The notes beneath the pieces were generated by a model, which was not told the DNA's origin, did no database searches, and was given only the letters and a program-made list of their open reading frames with translations. The translations under genes and the position numbers were made by a program. Below, piece by piece: positions 27,387-36,868 of a stretch of 64,000 nt of DNA (position 1 is the stretch's first letter; the number at the start of each line of letters is the position of its first letter). Source of the stretch: Aurantiacibacter sediminis (lineage in GTDB: Bacteria > Pseudomonadota > Alphaproteobacteria > Sphingomonadales > Sphingomonadaceae); the NCBI RefSeq assembly GCF_016019885.1, contig NZ_JAEANY010000003.1:186001-250000 (forward strand). The letters are read 5' to 3'.

Positions 27387-28838
27387 TCAGCTTAGTTTCC
27401 ACTCCCAGCCCAATGGGTCGCCATCCATCACTTCGACGCCCTTGGCCACAAGCTCATCGCGCAGCGCGTCGGAAGTGGCGAAGTCCTTCTCCGCGCGCGC
27501 TTCCTTGCGGCGGGCGAGCATGTCCTCAATCTCCGTTTCGGTGATCTCTGCTGACTTGGGGCGGATGCGCAGGTCCGCGCGGGTGAGCGCAAACAGGTCG
27601 AAGCCAAGCACGGCATCCATGGCTTCCACCACAGCGCGCTTGATCCCGGCATCCACCTTCTTGACCGCCAGCGCCTCTTCCAGCGCGGTAAGCGCGATCG
27701 GCGTGTTGAGGTCGTCTGCCATGGCTTCCTCGAACTTGGCGAGCATCGGCGCGAATTTGGGATGTTCGGCTTCGGGCTGCGCTTCGGCATCGGACAGCCG
27801 CTCGACTGCCATAACGATCCGCTTAAGCCGTACGAGCGCTGCCTCCAGCCCTTCCCAGCTGAACTCCAGCTCGCTCCGATAGTGCGCCTGTAGGCACATC
27901 ATGCGGTAGGCGAGCGAGTGGTAGCCCTTGTCGATCAGCAGCTGGAGGCGGAGGAACTCGCCGCTGGACTTGCTCATCTTGCCGGAGCGTTCGACGAGGA
28001 AGTTGTTGTGCATCCACATCTTCGCGCCGCTATTGGTCGCTTCGGATAGCCCGCCGCAGCCGCAGAAGGCCTGGTTCTGCGCGATCTCGTTCGGGTGATG
28101 GATCTCCCGGTGGTCGATACCACCGGTGTGGATGTCGAAAGGGAAGCCGAGCAGCTTCTCACCCATCACCGAGCATTCGAGATGCCAGCCGGGAGCGCCT
28201 TTTCCCCAGGGGGAGTCCCATTCCATCTGCCGCGTTTCGCCCGCAGGCGTCTTGCGCCAGATCGCAAAGTCGGCAGCATTGCGCTTGCCTTCGACGGTTT
28301 CGATCCGGCCCTCACCCTCTTCCGTGACAGCGCGGGCCAGCCGCCCGTAGTCCTCGACCGTCGACACATCGAAGTAGAGGCCGCTTTCTAGCTCGTAGCA
28401 ATGCTTGTCGGCGATACTCTCGGCGAACCCCAGCATCTCCTCAATGTAGTCCGTCGCGACCGACCACTTGGCAGGCTGCCGGATGTTCAGCGCCTTCACA
28501 TCGGCCCAATATGCCTCGGTGTAGTGCTTGGCGATGTCCCAGATCGACTGCGCTTTCTCCGCCGCCATCTTCTCCATTTTGTCCTCACCCGCATCGGCAT
28601 CGTCGGTCAGGTGGCCGACATCGGTGATGTTGATCACATGGGTGAGCTTGTAGCCTTTCCAGCTTAGCGTCCGCCCGAGCACATCGGCGAAGACATAGGC
28701 GCGCATGTTGCCGATATGCGGGTAGTTGTAGACCGTCGGCCCGCAGGTATAGACGCGCGCCTCCCCGGAATGGACCGGGATAAAAGGCTCGATCTCGCGC
28801 GTTAGGGAGTTGAACAGGCGTAAGTCAGTGTCGCTCAT
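27387..28838 (-). CDS. cysS: Cysteinyl-tRNA synthetase
   Basis: 483 residues. Charges tRNA-Cys. Zinc Cys32 in YTCGPTVYNYPHIGN (HIGN near 41-44), the zinc ligands in the ECSVMGEKLLG and GGIDHREIHHPNE segments, and KMSKSSGEF of the second motif. ATG at 28838 gives the normal length; the open frame extends to 29696 but overlaps the divergent membrane-protein gene. First gene of the operon. Confidence 0.96.
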   Translation of the reverse strand: MSDTDLRLFNSLTREIEPFIPVHSGEARVYTCGPTVYNYPHIGNMRAYVFADVLGRTLSWKGYKLTHVINITDVGHLTDDADAGEDKMEKMAAEKAQSIWDIAKHYTEAYWADVKALNIRQPAKWSVATDYIEEMLGFAESIADKHCYELESGLYFDVSTVEDYGRLARAVTEEGEGRIETVEGKRNAADFAIWRKTPAGETRQMEWDSPWGKGAPGWHLECSVMGEKLLGFPFDIHTGGIDHREIHHPNEIAQNQAFCGCGGLSEATNSGAKMWMHNNFLVERSGKMSKSSGEFLRLQLLIDKGYHSLAYRMMCLQAHYRSELEFSWEGLEAALVRLKRIVMAVERLSDAEAQPEAEHPKFAPMLAKFEEAMADDLNTPIALTALEEALAVKKVDAGIKRAVVEAMDAVLGFDLFALTRADLRIRPKSAEITETEIEDMLARRKEARAEKDFATSDALRDELVAKGVEVMDGDPLGWEWKLS

Positions 28839-28889
28839 GCAGGCGCTCTTGCGCCATGACCGCATCCATTTCAACCGGAGACATAGTAC

Positions 28890-29516
28890 ATGCAGCAGAC
28901 CGAAGCCGATAGGCGCGACGACGATCTTGCAAAGGGGCTTGGACTGATCGGCCTGCTCGGCTGCATACTCGTCATCATCGCCGATCTGTCGGGCACGCTG
29001 CTGAGCGGCCATGTCGGCATGATCCGCGACACGATCAGCGATTCCGCCGCCGGTGGGGAGTATGACTGGCTGGTCGATGCGGGGCTGTATGCTTTTGCCG
29101 GATCTGCCATCCTGATTGCTGCAGGCCTGTGGCGCTGGAAAGCGGATGGATGGGACTGGCGGCTGGGCCAATTCACCCTCTTCGCCCTCGCCATCGTTAT
29201 CGCTCTGGTCGCCGGTTACGAGGCGTATAATCGCCCCTTCGGGCTGCCGGACATCCACCGCTATCTGGTCTATGCGATCGGGGCGCTCTTCCCTGCGACC
29301 ATCTGGCTGACATCCGACGGGCTTGCCGACAGGCGCGACTGGATCAAGCCCGCCATGCGTATCCTCGCCGTAGTATGGATCATCGCCGGACCGCTGCTGT
29401 TCGTGATCCCCACCAGCTGGGACGGCCTTTATGAACGCGGCCTCGCCGTGCTGATGGTAGGCTGGTTCGCCGTGGTGGCATGGCTGATTTACACAAGGCC
29501 GGGCGAAGCAAACTGA
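28890..29516 (+). CDS. DUF998-type membrane protein
   Basis: 208 residues with six hydrophobic helices. The pattern of a first-loop SDSAAGGEYDW segment and a later GYEAYNRPF matches the DUF998 family; function unknown. Divergent from cysS with a 51-nt gap. A 28-bp repeat copy starts 27 nt past its stop. Confidence 0.72.
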   Translation: MQQTEADRRDDDLAKGLGLIGLLGCILVIIADLSGTLLSGHVGMIRDTISDSAAGGEYDWLVDAGLYAFAGSAILIAAGLWRWKADGWDWRLGQFTLFALAIVIALVAGYEAYNRPFGLPDIHRYLVYAIGALFPATIWLTSDGLADRRDWIKPAMRILAVVWIIAGPLLFVIPTSWDGLYERGLAVLMVGWFAVVAWLIYTRPGEAN

Positions 29517-29543
29517 ACCTCGACCAGGCTGGGTAATCCAACA

Positions 29544-29571
29544 GGGTGTGACAGGTGTGACAGTGTCCTGA
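29544..29571 (+). repeat. 28-bp dispersed element, copy 2 (tandem GTGTGACAG core)
   Basis: Identical to the minus-strand copy at 5324-5351. It begins 27 nt after the stop of the DUF998 gene, in the same direction as that gene. Beyond the identical part, the two copies diverge into unrelated A-rich sequence. Confidence 0.85.
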
Positions 29572-29738
29572 GAGCAAAAAGCGCCGGCCCAATTTTGCTG
29601 CAGGTTTTGAAGCTTTTCAACCGGATGGGTGCAGGCCGCAGACATTGGGCCGAACTGGATGATGCTCCATCGTGTAGGAAAGAGAATTTGCGCCATTCGG
29701 CTCGCTGTGTTAGGTTATTAATACACATGGAGGACCGC

Positions 29739-30275
29739 ATGCTCGCAGATCTGTCGCCACTCGTTCTGATCCACTTCGTCACGGCCTGCTACGCCATCGT
29801 GGCAGGCGCTGCGATCTTCCTGATGCGCAAGGGGACAAAGCTCCACCGCACGATTGGCGCCAGCTATATAGCGGCCATGTTCATTACCGTTGTTTCCGTC
29901 GTGCCGGTTGAAGCGACAGTCATGCCATTCTTCGGCACGCGCTTTGGCTTCTTTCATGTTTTCGTGTTGGTCGGCTTTATTTCGCTGGCTTTCGGCATCC
30001 GGGCGATCCTGAAATGGCGCTCAACCCGCGACATCGAATGGCTGCGCGCACACCAGATCCATCTCGCCTATTCCTATGCCGGCCTGCTGATGGCCGGATT
30101 CAGCCAGATGGCCACAAACCCGCGCTGGCTGGTGGTATCGCCGTTTGAAACCATGACGCAGTTCTGGATTGCTTTCGCAGCGGTCAACGCAGCGATTTAC
30201 GGCGTCGCGATCTGGCTGATCCAGAGCAAGCTTGCCAAAGGCGATCCCAAGCGCTGGATGCGCGCTTCGGCTTAA
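29739..30275 (+). CDS. DUF2306-like membrane protein
   Basis: 178 residues with five or so hydrophobic helices; KGTKLHRTIGASYIAAMFITV (basic loop then helix), and AHQIHLAYSYAGLLMAGF. This fits the DUF2306 group, function unknown. The ATG at 29739 has GGAGGA 5 nt upstream; an ATG at 29727 would be four codons longer. Its stop shares TTAA with the convergent gene (30272-30275). Confidence 0.75.
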   Translation: MLADLSPLVLIHFVTACYAIVAGAAIFLMRKGTKLHRTIGASYIAAMFITVVSVVPVEATVMPFFGTRFGFFHVFVLVGFISLAFGIRAILKWRSTRDIEWLRAHQIHLAYSYAGLLMAGFSQMATNPRWLVVSPFETMTQFWIAFAAVNAAIYGVAIWLIQSKLAKGDPKRWMRASA

Positions 30276-30769
30276 GGCAAGTCGAAGCCTGTCACCACCC
30301 AGCCAAGCTGTTCACGCCGGAAGATGAGCGTCGGCCCCTCAGTGCCGTCCTCAAAAGTGCCTATCGCCCGGAAGTTCTGGAAGCCTTCGCGTTCGATGTC
30401 CCAGCTCAGTTCCTGACCGCGCAGCCGCTGCGGCAAGACGCCGACGACGAGCGAGCCTGATGCGACGAGGCCGCTGACAGACTCTGGTGTAATCGTCCGA
30501 TCGATCACTGCATCGCCAATCCGCTCGGCCAGCGCGCCGCCCAACTCGCCCAGCGCCCCGTTCTGCCCACGGCGGCGAGCAATCTCCTCATTCATCTGCT
30601 CACTGGCCGAAGCGCGAAGGGCCGGAAAATCGACCTTCTCCTCAAGTGCGGCAATGTCCTGCGCCTGCGCGGCATCGGCAAGCGATTTCATTGCCCACCA
30701 CGGCGAGGCGAGATACCAGCCGAGAAATGTGAGACCGACGACGGCGATGAGGAGGAGGAGTTTTTTCAT
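30272..30769 (-). CDS. DUF2939-type secreted or membrane-anchored protein
   Basis: 165 residues. An N-terminal hydrophobic helix (LLLLIAVVGLTFLGWYL) then SPWWAMKSLADAAQAQDIAAL, which is the DUF2939 signature. No function known. It is probably held at the inner membrane facing the periplasm. Confidence 0.75.
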   Translation of the reverse strand: MKKLLLLIAVVGLTFLGWYLASPWWAMKSLADAAQAQDIAALEEKVDFPALRASASEQMNEEIARRRGQNGALGELGGALAERIGDAVIDRTITPESVSGLVASGSLVVGVLPQRLRGQELSWDIEREGFQNFRAIGTFEDGTEGPTLIFRREQLGWVVTGFDLP

Positions 30770-30830
30770 TGTTTTAGATTCACAGTCTGCAAGATGGTGC
30801 CGGTCTTCATGGACCTATCCCGGTTCATTT

Positions 30831-30920
30831 CGTCACCCCCGCGAAGGCGGGGGTCCAGCTTTCCTTCGATGCCGAGCGCATATGTGAGTAAGCTGGATTC
30901 CCGCCTGCGCGGGAATGACG
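30831..30920. repeat. 90-bp intergenic inverted-repeat element
   Basis: Ends are CGTCA and TGACG. The left arm has CCCCCGCGAAGGCGGGGGTCC, itself a hairpin, and the right arm GGATTCCCGCCTGCGCGGGAAT is a second hairpin; GTCCAGCTT and AAGCTGGAT also pair across the middle. This is the pattern of the short non-coding 'cgtcattcccgcgaaggcgggaat' repeats common in sphingomonads and relatives. It lies between the DUF2939 gene and the small ORF after cobT. Confidence 0.8.
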
Positions 30921-30931
30921 GAGAGTGTTAC

Positions 30932-31255
30932 TCACGGCTTCGGGATTCGAAACACGAAACTGTCGCCTTCGCGCAGAATCAGTGATTGATCACCGTTAAG
31001 GCTAATGTGGGCCAACGCTTGCTTGCGGCATTTCTGGCGCGTGTTGATCGACTTTTCGACCCACCGACGAAGGTGGTCGTACGACAACGCAATGGTTTCC
31101 GCTTCAAGGATGCTGCAGCCATGGGTCGCGCGCAGCTCCTTTATTAGTAAGGTCCATCGCGTATCAGAATTCTTCGTCTCTCGACGCATCCTGCGATATT
31201 TCTTAATTTGCGTTACAAGGTCCGGCGAAAGGTGGGAGATATCCGGGGCCTGCAT
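30932..31255 (-). CDS. Hypothetical protein coupled to cobT
   Basis: 107 residues, no family recognised. Basic and alpha-helical: QIKKYRRMRRETKN, then a helix around ELRATHGCSILEAETIALSY, RRWVEKSINTRQKCRKQ. Its ATG at 31255 overlaps the cobT stop as TAATG, so translation is coupled. The coding sequence is visibly less GC-rich than its neighbours. It may be a small DNA- or RNA-binding protein; nothing more can be said. Confidence 0.55.
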   Translation of the reverse strand: MQAPDISHLSPDLVTQIKKYRRMRRETKNSDTRWTLLIKELRATHGCSILEAETIALSYDHLRRWVEKSINTRQKCRKQALAHISLNGDQSLILREGDSFVFRIPKP

Positions 31256-33081
31256 TACTCCACCTCGAACAAATCCGCCAGCTGCTCGATTATCGTGCCG
31301 CCTAACTGCTCGGCGTCCATGATCGTCACGGCGCGTTTGTAATAGCGGGTGACATCATGGCCGATGCCGATGGCGACGAGTTGGACAGGGCTTTGCTTCT
31401 CGATCCATTCGATCACCTTGCGCAGGTGGCTTTCGAGATATCCGGCGGTATTCACGCTGAGCGTTGAATCGTCCACCGGCGCGCCGTCGGAAATCACCAT
31501 CATGATGCGGCGATCCTCCGGGCGGGCGAGTAGGCGTTCGTGGGCCCAGAGCAGCGCCTCGCCGTCTATATTCTCTTTCAGCAGGCCTTCGCGCATCATC
31601 AGGCCGAGGCTGCGGCGCGCGCGGCGCATCGGCTCGTCGGCCTTTTTGTAGATGATGTGGCGCAAATCGTTGAGGCGGCCGGGATTGGGTGGGCGACCAT
31701 TGGCCAGCCATTTCTCGCGCCCCTGCCCGCCTTTCCACGCGCGGGTGGTGAAACCGAGGATTTCCACTTTCACCCCGCACCGCTCCAGGGTGCGCGCGAG
31801 GATATCCGCGCTGATCGCGGCGATGGAAATCGGGCGGCCGCGCATGGAGCCGGAATTGTCGATCAGCAGGGTGACGACCGTGTCCTTGAAATCCTGCTCC
31901 TGCTCCATTTTGTAGCTGAGCGAATGGCCAGGGCTGACGACCACGCGCGCAAGGCGGGCGGCATCGAGCAAACCCTCTTCCTGATCGAAATCCCAGCTGC
32001 GATTCTGCTGCGCCATCAGGCGGCGCTGGAGGCGGTTGGCAAGCCGGGTCACCACGGACTGCAATCCGGCGAGCTGGCTGTCGAGATACGCGCGCAGACG
32101 CGTCAGTTCTTCGACATCGCACAGGTCTTCGGCTTCAACCACTTCGTCAAATTCGGTGGTGAAGGCCTTGTATTCAAAGGTTTCGGGCAGATCCTGCCAA
32201 GGCGCGTTGCGGCGTTGGGGGAGCATGAACTCCTCACCGTCATCGCCCGGTTCGCCTTCGGCCAGATTTTCGTCACCCGTGGCCTCGTCCTGCTCCTCGC
32301 CCTCGCCTTCTTCGCCATCGGCGCCTTCGGCGCGGGTTTCGGGCTGGTCGGAGGCGTCGTTATCGCCATCCTGATCTTCGGGCGTTTCGTCCTCGTCGGC
32401 GTCTTCGCTTTCGTCGCCCTCGTCATCGTCGAAACCGTCCTCGGGGTCGGCTTCCTGCGGCACCATGTCGAGATGGCGCAGCATGTCGAGGCCGAGCCTC
32501 TGGAAAGCGGTCTGATCGTCGAGCAGTTCGGACAGGCGTTCAAAATCGTCGCCCGTGCGGCTTTCGATATGTTCGCGCACCAGATCGACACCGGCCTTCG
32601 CTGCCTCAGGCACCGGCTGGCCGGTCAGCTGCTCACGCAGCATTAGGCCGAGCGCGGTGTGCATCGGCACATCTTCGAAACTTTGCGCGCGGGAAATCTC
32701 GCTGGCGGCAACGCGGCGATCCTGCATGGCGGCCAGATTATCGCGCATGCCCGCAAAATCCCGCTCGCCAAGTGCCTCGAACCGGGCGCGCTCGATGGCG
32801 TCGTAGCAGGCGCGCGCATCGGGCTCTGCAGGGCGGGATCGCATGTGCAGCGCGGCGTTGTGGTGGCGCAAGCGCAGCGCGAAGCTGTCGGCATAGCCGC
32901 GCGCCAATTCGGCATCGGCGGCTGGTACATTGCGCCCCGGCATGGGGACCCGCGCACTCTTGCCCTGCTCGCTCGCGGCATCGGCGGTGAAGCCCACTTC
33001 CACCTCTGCATCGCGCGCGATTGCTCGTGCCGCGCCGGTCAGGGCGAGCTTGAAATCGTCAAGTGGTGAATCATCGGCCAT
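31255..33081 (-). CDS. cobT: Cobaltochelatase subunit CobT
   Basis: 608 residues. Aerobic cobalt insertion into hydrogenobyrinate a,c-diamide, in complex with CobN and CobS. Seen: an N-terminal conserved part, a very acidic Asp/Glu linker of about 75 residues (residues about 215-290), then a C-terminal von Willebrand A domain with the MIDAS motif DNSGSMRG. CobS is not adjacent in the window, which is unusual. ATG at 33081. It is followed by a coupled small ORF. Confidence 0.92.
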   Translation of the reverse strand: MADDSPLDDFKLALTGAARAIARDAEVEVGFTADAASEQGKSARVPMPGRNVPAADAELARGYADSFALRLRHHNAALHMRSRPAEPDARACYDAIERARFEALGERDFAGMRDNLAAMQDRRVAASEISRAQSFEDVPMHTALGLMLREQLTGQPVPEAAKAGVDLVREHIESRTGDDFERLSELLDDQTAFQRLGLDMLRHLDMVPQEADPEDGFDDDEGDESEDADEDETPEDQDGDNDASDQPETRAEGADGEEGEGEEQDEATGDENLAEGEPGDDGEEFMLPQRRNAPWQDLPETFEYKAFTTEFDEVVEAEDLCDVEELTRLRAYLDSQLAGLQSVVTRLANRLQRRLMAQQNRSWDFDQEEGLLDAARLARVVVSPGHSLSYKMEQEQDFKDTVVTLLIDNSGSMRGRPISIAAISADILARTLERCGVKVEILGFTTRAWKGGQGREKWLANGRPPNPGRLNDLRHIIYKKADEPMRRARRSLGLMMREGLLKENIDGEALLWAHERLLARPEDRRIMMVISDGAPVDDSTLSVNTAGYLESHLRKVIEWIEKQSPVQLVAIGIGHDVTRYYKRAVTIMDAEQLGGTIIEQLADLFEVE

Positions 33082-33205
33082 GTGCAGGGGCTAGCTAAAG
33101 CACGCAGCGCGCTGCGCAAGGGGCCAGTGGTCCGTGTGAGTCGGGAACTGGTCGCACGCTCGACTGTATCATAGGCTAACTTGTACCATGTAACAGGATA
33201 TCACT

Positions 33206-33862
33206 GTGCAAAAGACTTACCTCATGGCCGCAGCAGCGGTGATTGCTCTCCCCTCGGCAGCGAATGCCCAAGCGGACGAGGACTTTGAGCTGTGGCTCAA
33301 TCCATCGGTCGAAGTCGGCATCGATGAAGATACCGCTTTCGAGCTGGAAACTGCCCAGCGTTTCCGCGATTCCGAAAATGGCCGGGTCGACACTTATTTC
33401 TTTCGCGGCTGGATCAAGCAGGACTTGAACGACAACCTCACGCTCGCCGGCGCTGTCGAGCAGCGTTTCAACGATGGCGGCAGCGATGAATTGCGCACCA
33501 TGCAGCAGCTTTCGGCGAGCTACGGCGTATTTCGCGGTCGGCTGCGGCTCGAGCAACGCTTCGTCGATGGCAATGACGGGCGCATGGGCCTCCGCCTTCG
33601 TCCCCGCGCAGGTGTGGCGTTTCCGCTAAGCGATGACGGTCGCTGGAGCGCAGGCGCGGATGCAGAGCTGTTCTGGACCCTGCGCGGCAACAGCCCCACC
33701 AGCGATACCGGCATTACAGGCCTTCGCACGCAGGTGGGCGTCGGCTATGAAGTTAGCGACAATCTGGAGCTGAGCCTCACCTATCTCCGCCAGCAGGATT
33801 TTGAAGACGGCCCGGACGAAATCGGCCATGCGCCGCTCATCGGGATCGAATTCTCTTTCTGA
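33206..33862 (+). CDS. DUF2490-type outer-envelope beta-barrel-like protein
   Basis: 218 residues. Signal peptide (MAAAAVIALPSAANAQA, cleavage after ANA) then repeated amphipathic beta strands, ending in an aromatic (GIEFSF) as outer-membrane barrels do. Matches DUF2490. GTG start at 33206. Its stop is 7 nt from that of the convergent DUF4197 gene. Confidence 0.75.
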   Translation: MQKTYLMAAAAVIALPSAANAQADEDFELWLNPSVEVGIDEDTAFELETAQRFRDSENGRVDTYFFRGWIKQDLNDNLTLAGAVEQRFNDGGSDELRTMQQLSASYGVFRGRLRLEQRFVDGNDGRMGLRLRPRAGVAFPLSDDGRWSAGADAELFWTLRGNSPTSDTGITGLRTQVGVGYEVSDNLELSLTYLRQQDFEDGPDEIGHAPLIGIEFSF

Positions 33863-33869
33863 TCTGACC

Positions 33870-34571
33870 TTAGAGCAGGCTGCCGCCGCCCAGCACGCCA
33901 ATCAGCAGCGGATCGTTCGTTTCGCGCGGATTGGCGCGGATGGCAGCTTCTTCAAAGCCGATCTCGTTCCAGATCGCATTGTCGATGCGGTTGGAGACAT
34001 TCTGCGCCACGCCGCGAACGTCGACACCGGTGATGCCGGCGAGCAATTCGCCAACCAGCGGATCCTCTGCGATGCGCATGGCCTGGCCGAGCTCCGGGAT
34101 CATCGCTTCGACCAGTGTCAGCCCTAAATCGTCCCGCAGGAAGCTGGTGGCTGCGCGCGGGCCGCCGTTAATGAGCGCCACGGCGTTCTGAATGCCGATC
34201 ACCCGTACCGCATCGGTGACGATGGGCGCAGCGCGCTCCGCCCCTTCGATGGCGATATCGGCAAAGGCATCTTCGAGCCGGTCCTTGAAAAGGGTCGAGG
34301 TGAGTATGTTGGCGACAACGCCGCCGCGCGATCCGACCAGATTTTCCAGCCCAATCGTAGCGACCTGTTCGTCCCAGAAACCGCCCGGCTGCAGCATGCG
34401 AGCGAAAGCGCGCTCGCTGGAGAGATAAAGCAAGCGGCGCACCGCATCGACAAGGCTGAAACCGCCAAAGCCCTGGCATGCGGGCAGCGCCAGCAGCAGG
34501 CCAGTCGCACCCGCGCCTGCCATAAAGCGACGACGGCTGGTTTTCGCATTGTCGATGTCGAATTCGGTCAT
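33870..34571 (-). CDS. DUF4197 putative Tat-exported lipoprotein
   Basis: 233 residues. The N terminus has a twin-arginine motif (SRRRFMAGAG) followed by a hydrophobic stretch ending LPAC, so a Tat-exported lipoprotein is likely. The mature part matches DUF4197: SERAFARMLQPGGFWDE, FKDRLEDAF, GPRAATSFLR. Function unknown. ATG at 34571; divergent from priA with a 52-nt gap. Confidence 0.78.
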   Translation of the reverse strand: MTEFDIDNAKTSRRRFMAGAGATGLLLALPACQGFGGFSLVDAVRRLLYLSSERAFARMLQPGGFWDEQVATIGLENLVGSRGGVVANILTSTLFKDRLEDAFADIAIEGAERAAPIVTDAVRVIGIQNAVALINGGPRAATSFLRDDLGLTLVEAMIPELGQAMRIAEDPLVGELLAGITGVDVRGVAQNVSNRIDNAIWNEIGFEEAAIRANPRETNDPLLIGVLGGGSLL

Positions 34572-34623
34572 AATCCCATTCCTCTTCTTGCCGCCACGTG
34601 GGGGCGTTGCCCATATAACGCCA

Positions 34624-36795
34624 ATGTCCATAAACCGTGCCCGACTACTGGTGATGAACGCCGCGCTTGGTCCGCTCGATTATCGCGTGCCGGAGGGGAT
34701 GTCGGTCGAATATGGCAGCGTGGTCGTTGCACCATTGGGGCCGCGCCAGATCATGGGCATTGTATGGGAGGAGGCGAAACTTCCGGCTCATTCGGTGCCA
34801 GATGAAAAACTGCGCCCGCTGCTGGGTCTGGTCGACGTTCCGCCGATCCGCGCAGAGTTGCGACGGCTGATCGAATGGACGGCAGACTATTACATCGCCC
34901 CGATGGCAGCAGTCGCGCGAATGGTAATTTCCAGCGGCGGCGCGCTGCGTGGTCCGGCCACGATGACGGAATATCGCCTTTCCGGCGGCATGCCAGAGCG
35001 GATGACACCGCAGCGCGAGGCGGCGCTGGAAGCCCTCGAAGGCGAACAGGCGACTATCCGGGAGCTTGCAGGGATTGCAGGCGTGTCGGAAGGCGTGCTG
35101 CGCGGTCTCGTCAACCAAGGCGTGCTGGAGCCGGTCGAAGTCGATGTCGACCGCCCCTACCCCCGCGCCGCGCCGGGTCATGCCGTGGTCGAACTCAGCG
35201 AAGATCAGCAGGCCGTCGCCGCGCGGCTGGTGGAGGCGGTGCAGGCCGAGGAGTTTGCGCCATTCCTCCTCGACGGGGTGACCGGATCGGGCAAGACCGA
35301 AACCTATTTTGAAGCTGTGGCGCAGGCGCTGAGACAGGACCGGCAGGTGCTCGTTCTGCTCCCTGAAATCGCGCTGACCGAAGCTTTCCTCAGCCGCTTC
35401 GAGGATCGCTTCGGCACCGCTCCCATCGTCTGGCACTCCAGCCTGAAATCGACCGAGCGCCGCCGTGCGTGGCGGGCGATTGCGAGCGGCGAGGCGCAGG
35501 TGGTTGTCGGCGCGCGATCGGCGCTGTTCCTGCCCTACGCCAATCTCGGCCTGATCGTGGTCGATGAAGCGCATGAGATCAGCTTCAAACAGGAAGACGG
35601 CGTGCGCTACAACGCCCGTGATGTCGCGGTGATGCGCAGCCATTTCGAGAGGATCCCGGTCGTGCTCGCCAGCGCCACACCGGCGCTCGAAAGCCTGCAT
35701 ATGGCGGATAGCGGAACCTACGAAAAACTCGTGCTCCCCAGCCGCTATGGCGGGGCAACTCTGCCGACGATCAAGCTGGTCAATTTGACCGAGGAGCAGC
35801 CCGGCCGGGGCGCATGGATCGCTGCACCCCTGCGCGCGGCGCTGGAGGACCGGCTGGAGAAAGGCGAGCAATCGCTGCTCTTCCTCAACCGCCGCGGCTA
35901 TGCTCCCCTGACGCTGTGCCGCAATTGCGGTTTCCGCTTCCAGTGCCCCAATTGCAGCGCGTGGCTGGTCGAGCATCGGCTCAGCCGACGCCTGTCCTGC
36001 CATCATTGCGGGCATGAGACCAAACCGCCGGAAAGATGCCCCGAATGCGGCGAAGAGGAGTGCCTCGTCGCTTGCGGCCCCGGTGTGGAACGCATTGCGG
36101 ATGAAGTCGCCGAAATCCTGCCCGATGCGCGTGTGGCACTTGTCACGTCGGACACGATCAATTCACCGGAGAAAGCAGCGGAGTTCGTCGCCCAGGCCGA
36201 GGCAAAGGCCATCGATGTTATCGTCGGCACGCAGCTGGTCACGAAGGGATTTCACTTTCCCGAATTGACGCTGGTAGGCGTGATAGACGCTGATTTGGGT
36301 CTCGAAGGCGGAGATTTGCGCGCGGCGGAGCGGACCTACCAGCAGGTAGCGCAGGTCGCCGGTCGCGCAGGGCGCGGCTCAAAGCCCGGAGAAGTCCTGA
36401 TCCAGACGCGCCACCCCGATGCGCCAGTCATCGCCGCTCTCGAAGCGGGTGATCGCGATGCATTTTACGAGGCCGAGACAGAGTCCCGCCGTCACGCGGG
36501 CGCGCCACCATTCGGTCGCTGGGCCGCTATCATCGTCTCGAGCGAGGATGATTCCGAAGCGCGCGAAGCCGCCAATCGCATCGGCACGACGCGGCCTTTC
36601 CTTGATGATGTGATGATCCTTGGGCCCGCCCCCGCGCCGCTCGCGCTGCTGCGCAATCGCTACCGCTACCGCCTGTTGCTGAACGCGCGGCGTACGGCGA
36701 ATTTGCAGGCGGTGATCCGCGATTGGCTGCGCCAGGTGGATCATCCGCCGGGAGTGCGCGTGGGGGTCGATATCGACCCTTACAGCTTTGTCTAA
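34624..36795 (+). CDS. priA: Primosomal protein N' (replication-restart helicase)
   Basis: 723 residues. Restarts stalled replication forks. N-terminal fork-binding part, Walker A DGVTGSGKTET near 218, DEAH near 314, the zinc region CRNCGFRFQCPNC then CHHCGH, CPECGEEEC at about 432-475, and C-terminal helicase motifs (GTQLVTKGFHFPELTLVGV; QVAGRAGRG). The ATG at 34624 is the start of MSINRARLLVMNAALG. It is followed by a small 6-bp inverted repeat and the LOV kinase. Confidence 0.96.
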   Translation: MSINRARLLVMNAALGPLDYRVPEGMSVEYGSVVVAPLGPRQIMGIVWEEAKLPAHSVPDEKLRPLLGLVDVPPIRAELRRLIEWTADYYIAPMAAVARMVISSGGALRGPATMTEYRLSGGMPERMTPQREAALEALEGEQATIRELAGIAGVSEGVLRGLVNQGVLEPVEVDVDRPYPRAAPGHAVVELSEDQQAVAARLVEAVQAEEFAPFLLDGVTGSGKTETYFEAVAQALRQDRQVLVLLPEIALTEAFLSRFEDRFGTAPIVWHSSLKSTERRRAWRAIASGEAQVVVGARSALFLPYANLGLIVVDEAHEISFKQEDGVRYNARDVAVMRSHFERIPVVLASATPALESLHMADSGTYEKLVLPSRYGGATLPTIKLVNLTEEQPGRGAWIAAPLRAALEDRLEKGEQSLLFLNRRGYAPLTLCRNCGFRFQCPNCSAWLVEHRLSRRLSCHHCGHETKPPERCPECGEEECLVACGPGVERIADEVAEILPDARVALVTSDTINSPEKAAEFVAQAEAKAIDVIVGTQLVTKGFHFPELTLVGVIDADLGLEGGDLRAAERTYQQVAQVAGRAGRGSKPGEVLIQTRHPDAPVIAALEAGDRDAFYEAETESRRHAGAPPFGRWAAIIVSSEDDSEAREAANRIGTTRPFLDDVMILGPAPAPLALLRNRYRYRLLLNARRTANLQAVIRDWLRQVDHPPGVRVGVDIDPYSFV

Positions 36796-36812
36796 TATAG
36801 TCTAAAGACCAT

Positions 36813-36827
36813 GCTTCGTTTCGAAGC
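36813..36827. repeat. Short perfect inverted repeat after priA
   Basis: GCTTCG-TTT-CGAAGC, 17 nt past the priA stop and 41 nt before the LOV kinase ATG. There is no T-run, so it could be a weak terminator or a regulator site. Confidence 0.35.
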
Positions 36828-36868
36828 CGATCATCCTAGATTTCATGGCGGACGAATGAGGGATCGTA

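Noticed and set aside
29544-29571. GTGTGACAG repeat as a CRP-type site (TGTGA-N6-TCACA)
   Set aside because: The half-sites are tandem, not inverted, and they lie after stop codons instead of in front of genes.
31540-32646. Plus-strand open frame (368 codons) inside cobT
   Set aside because: The opposite strand of the acidic CobT linker; the product is hydrophobic by reverse reading of Asp/Glu codons and no family fits.
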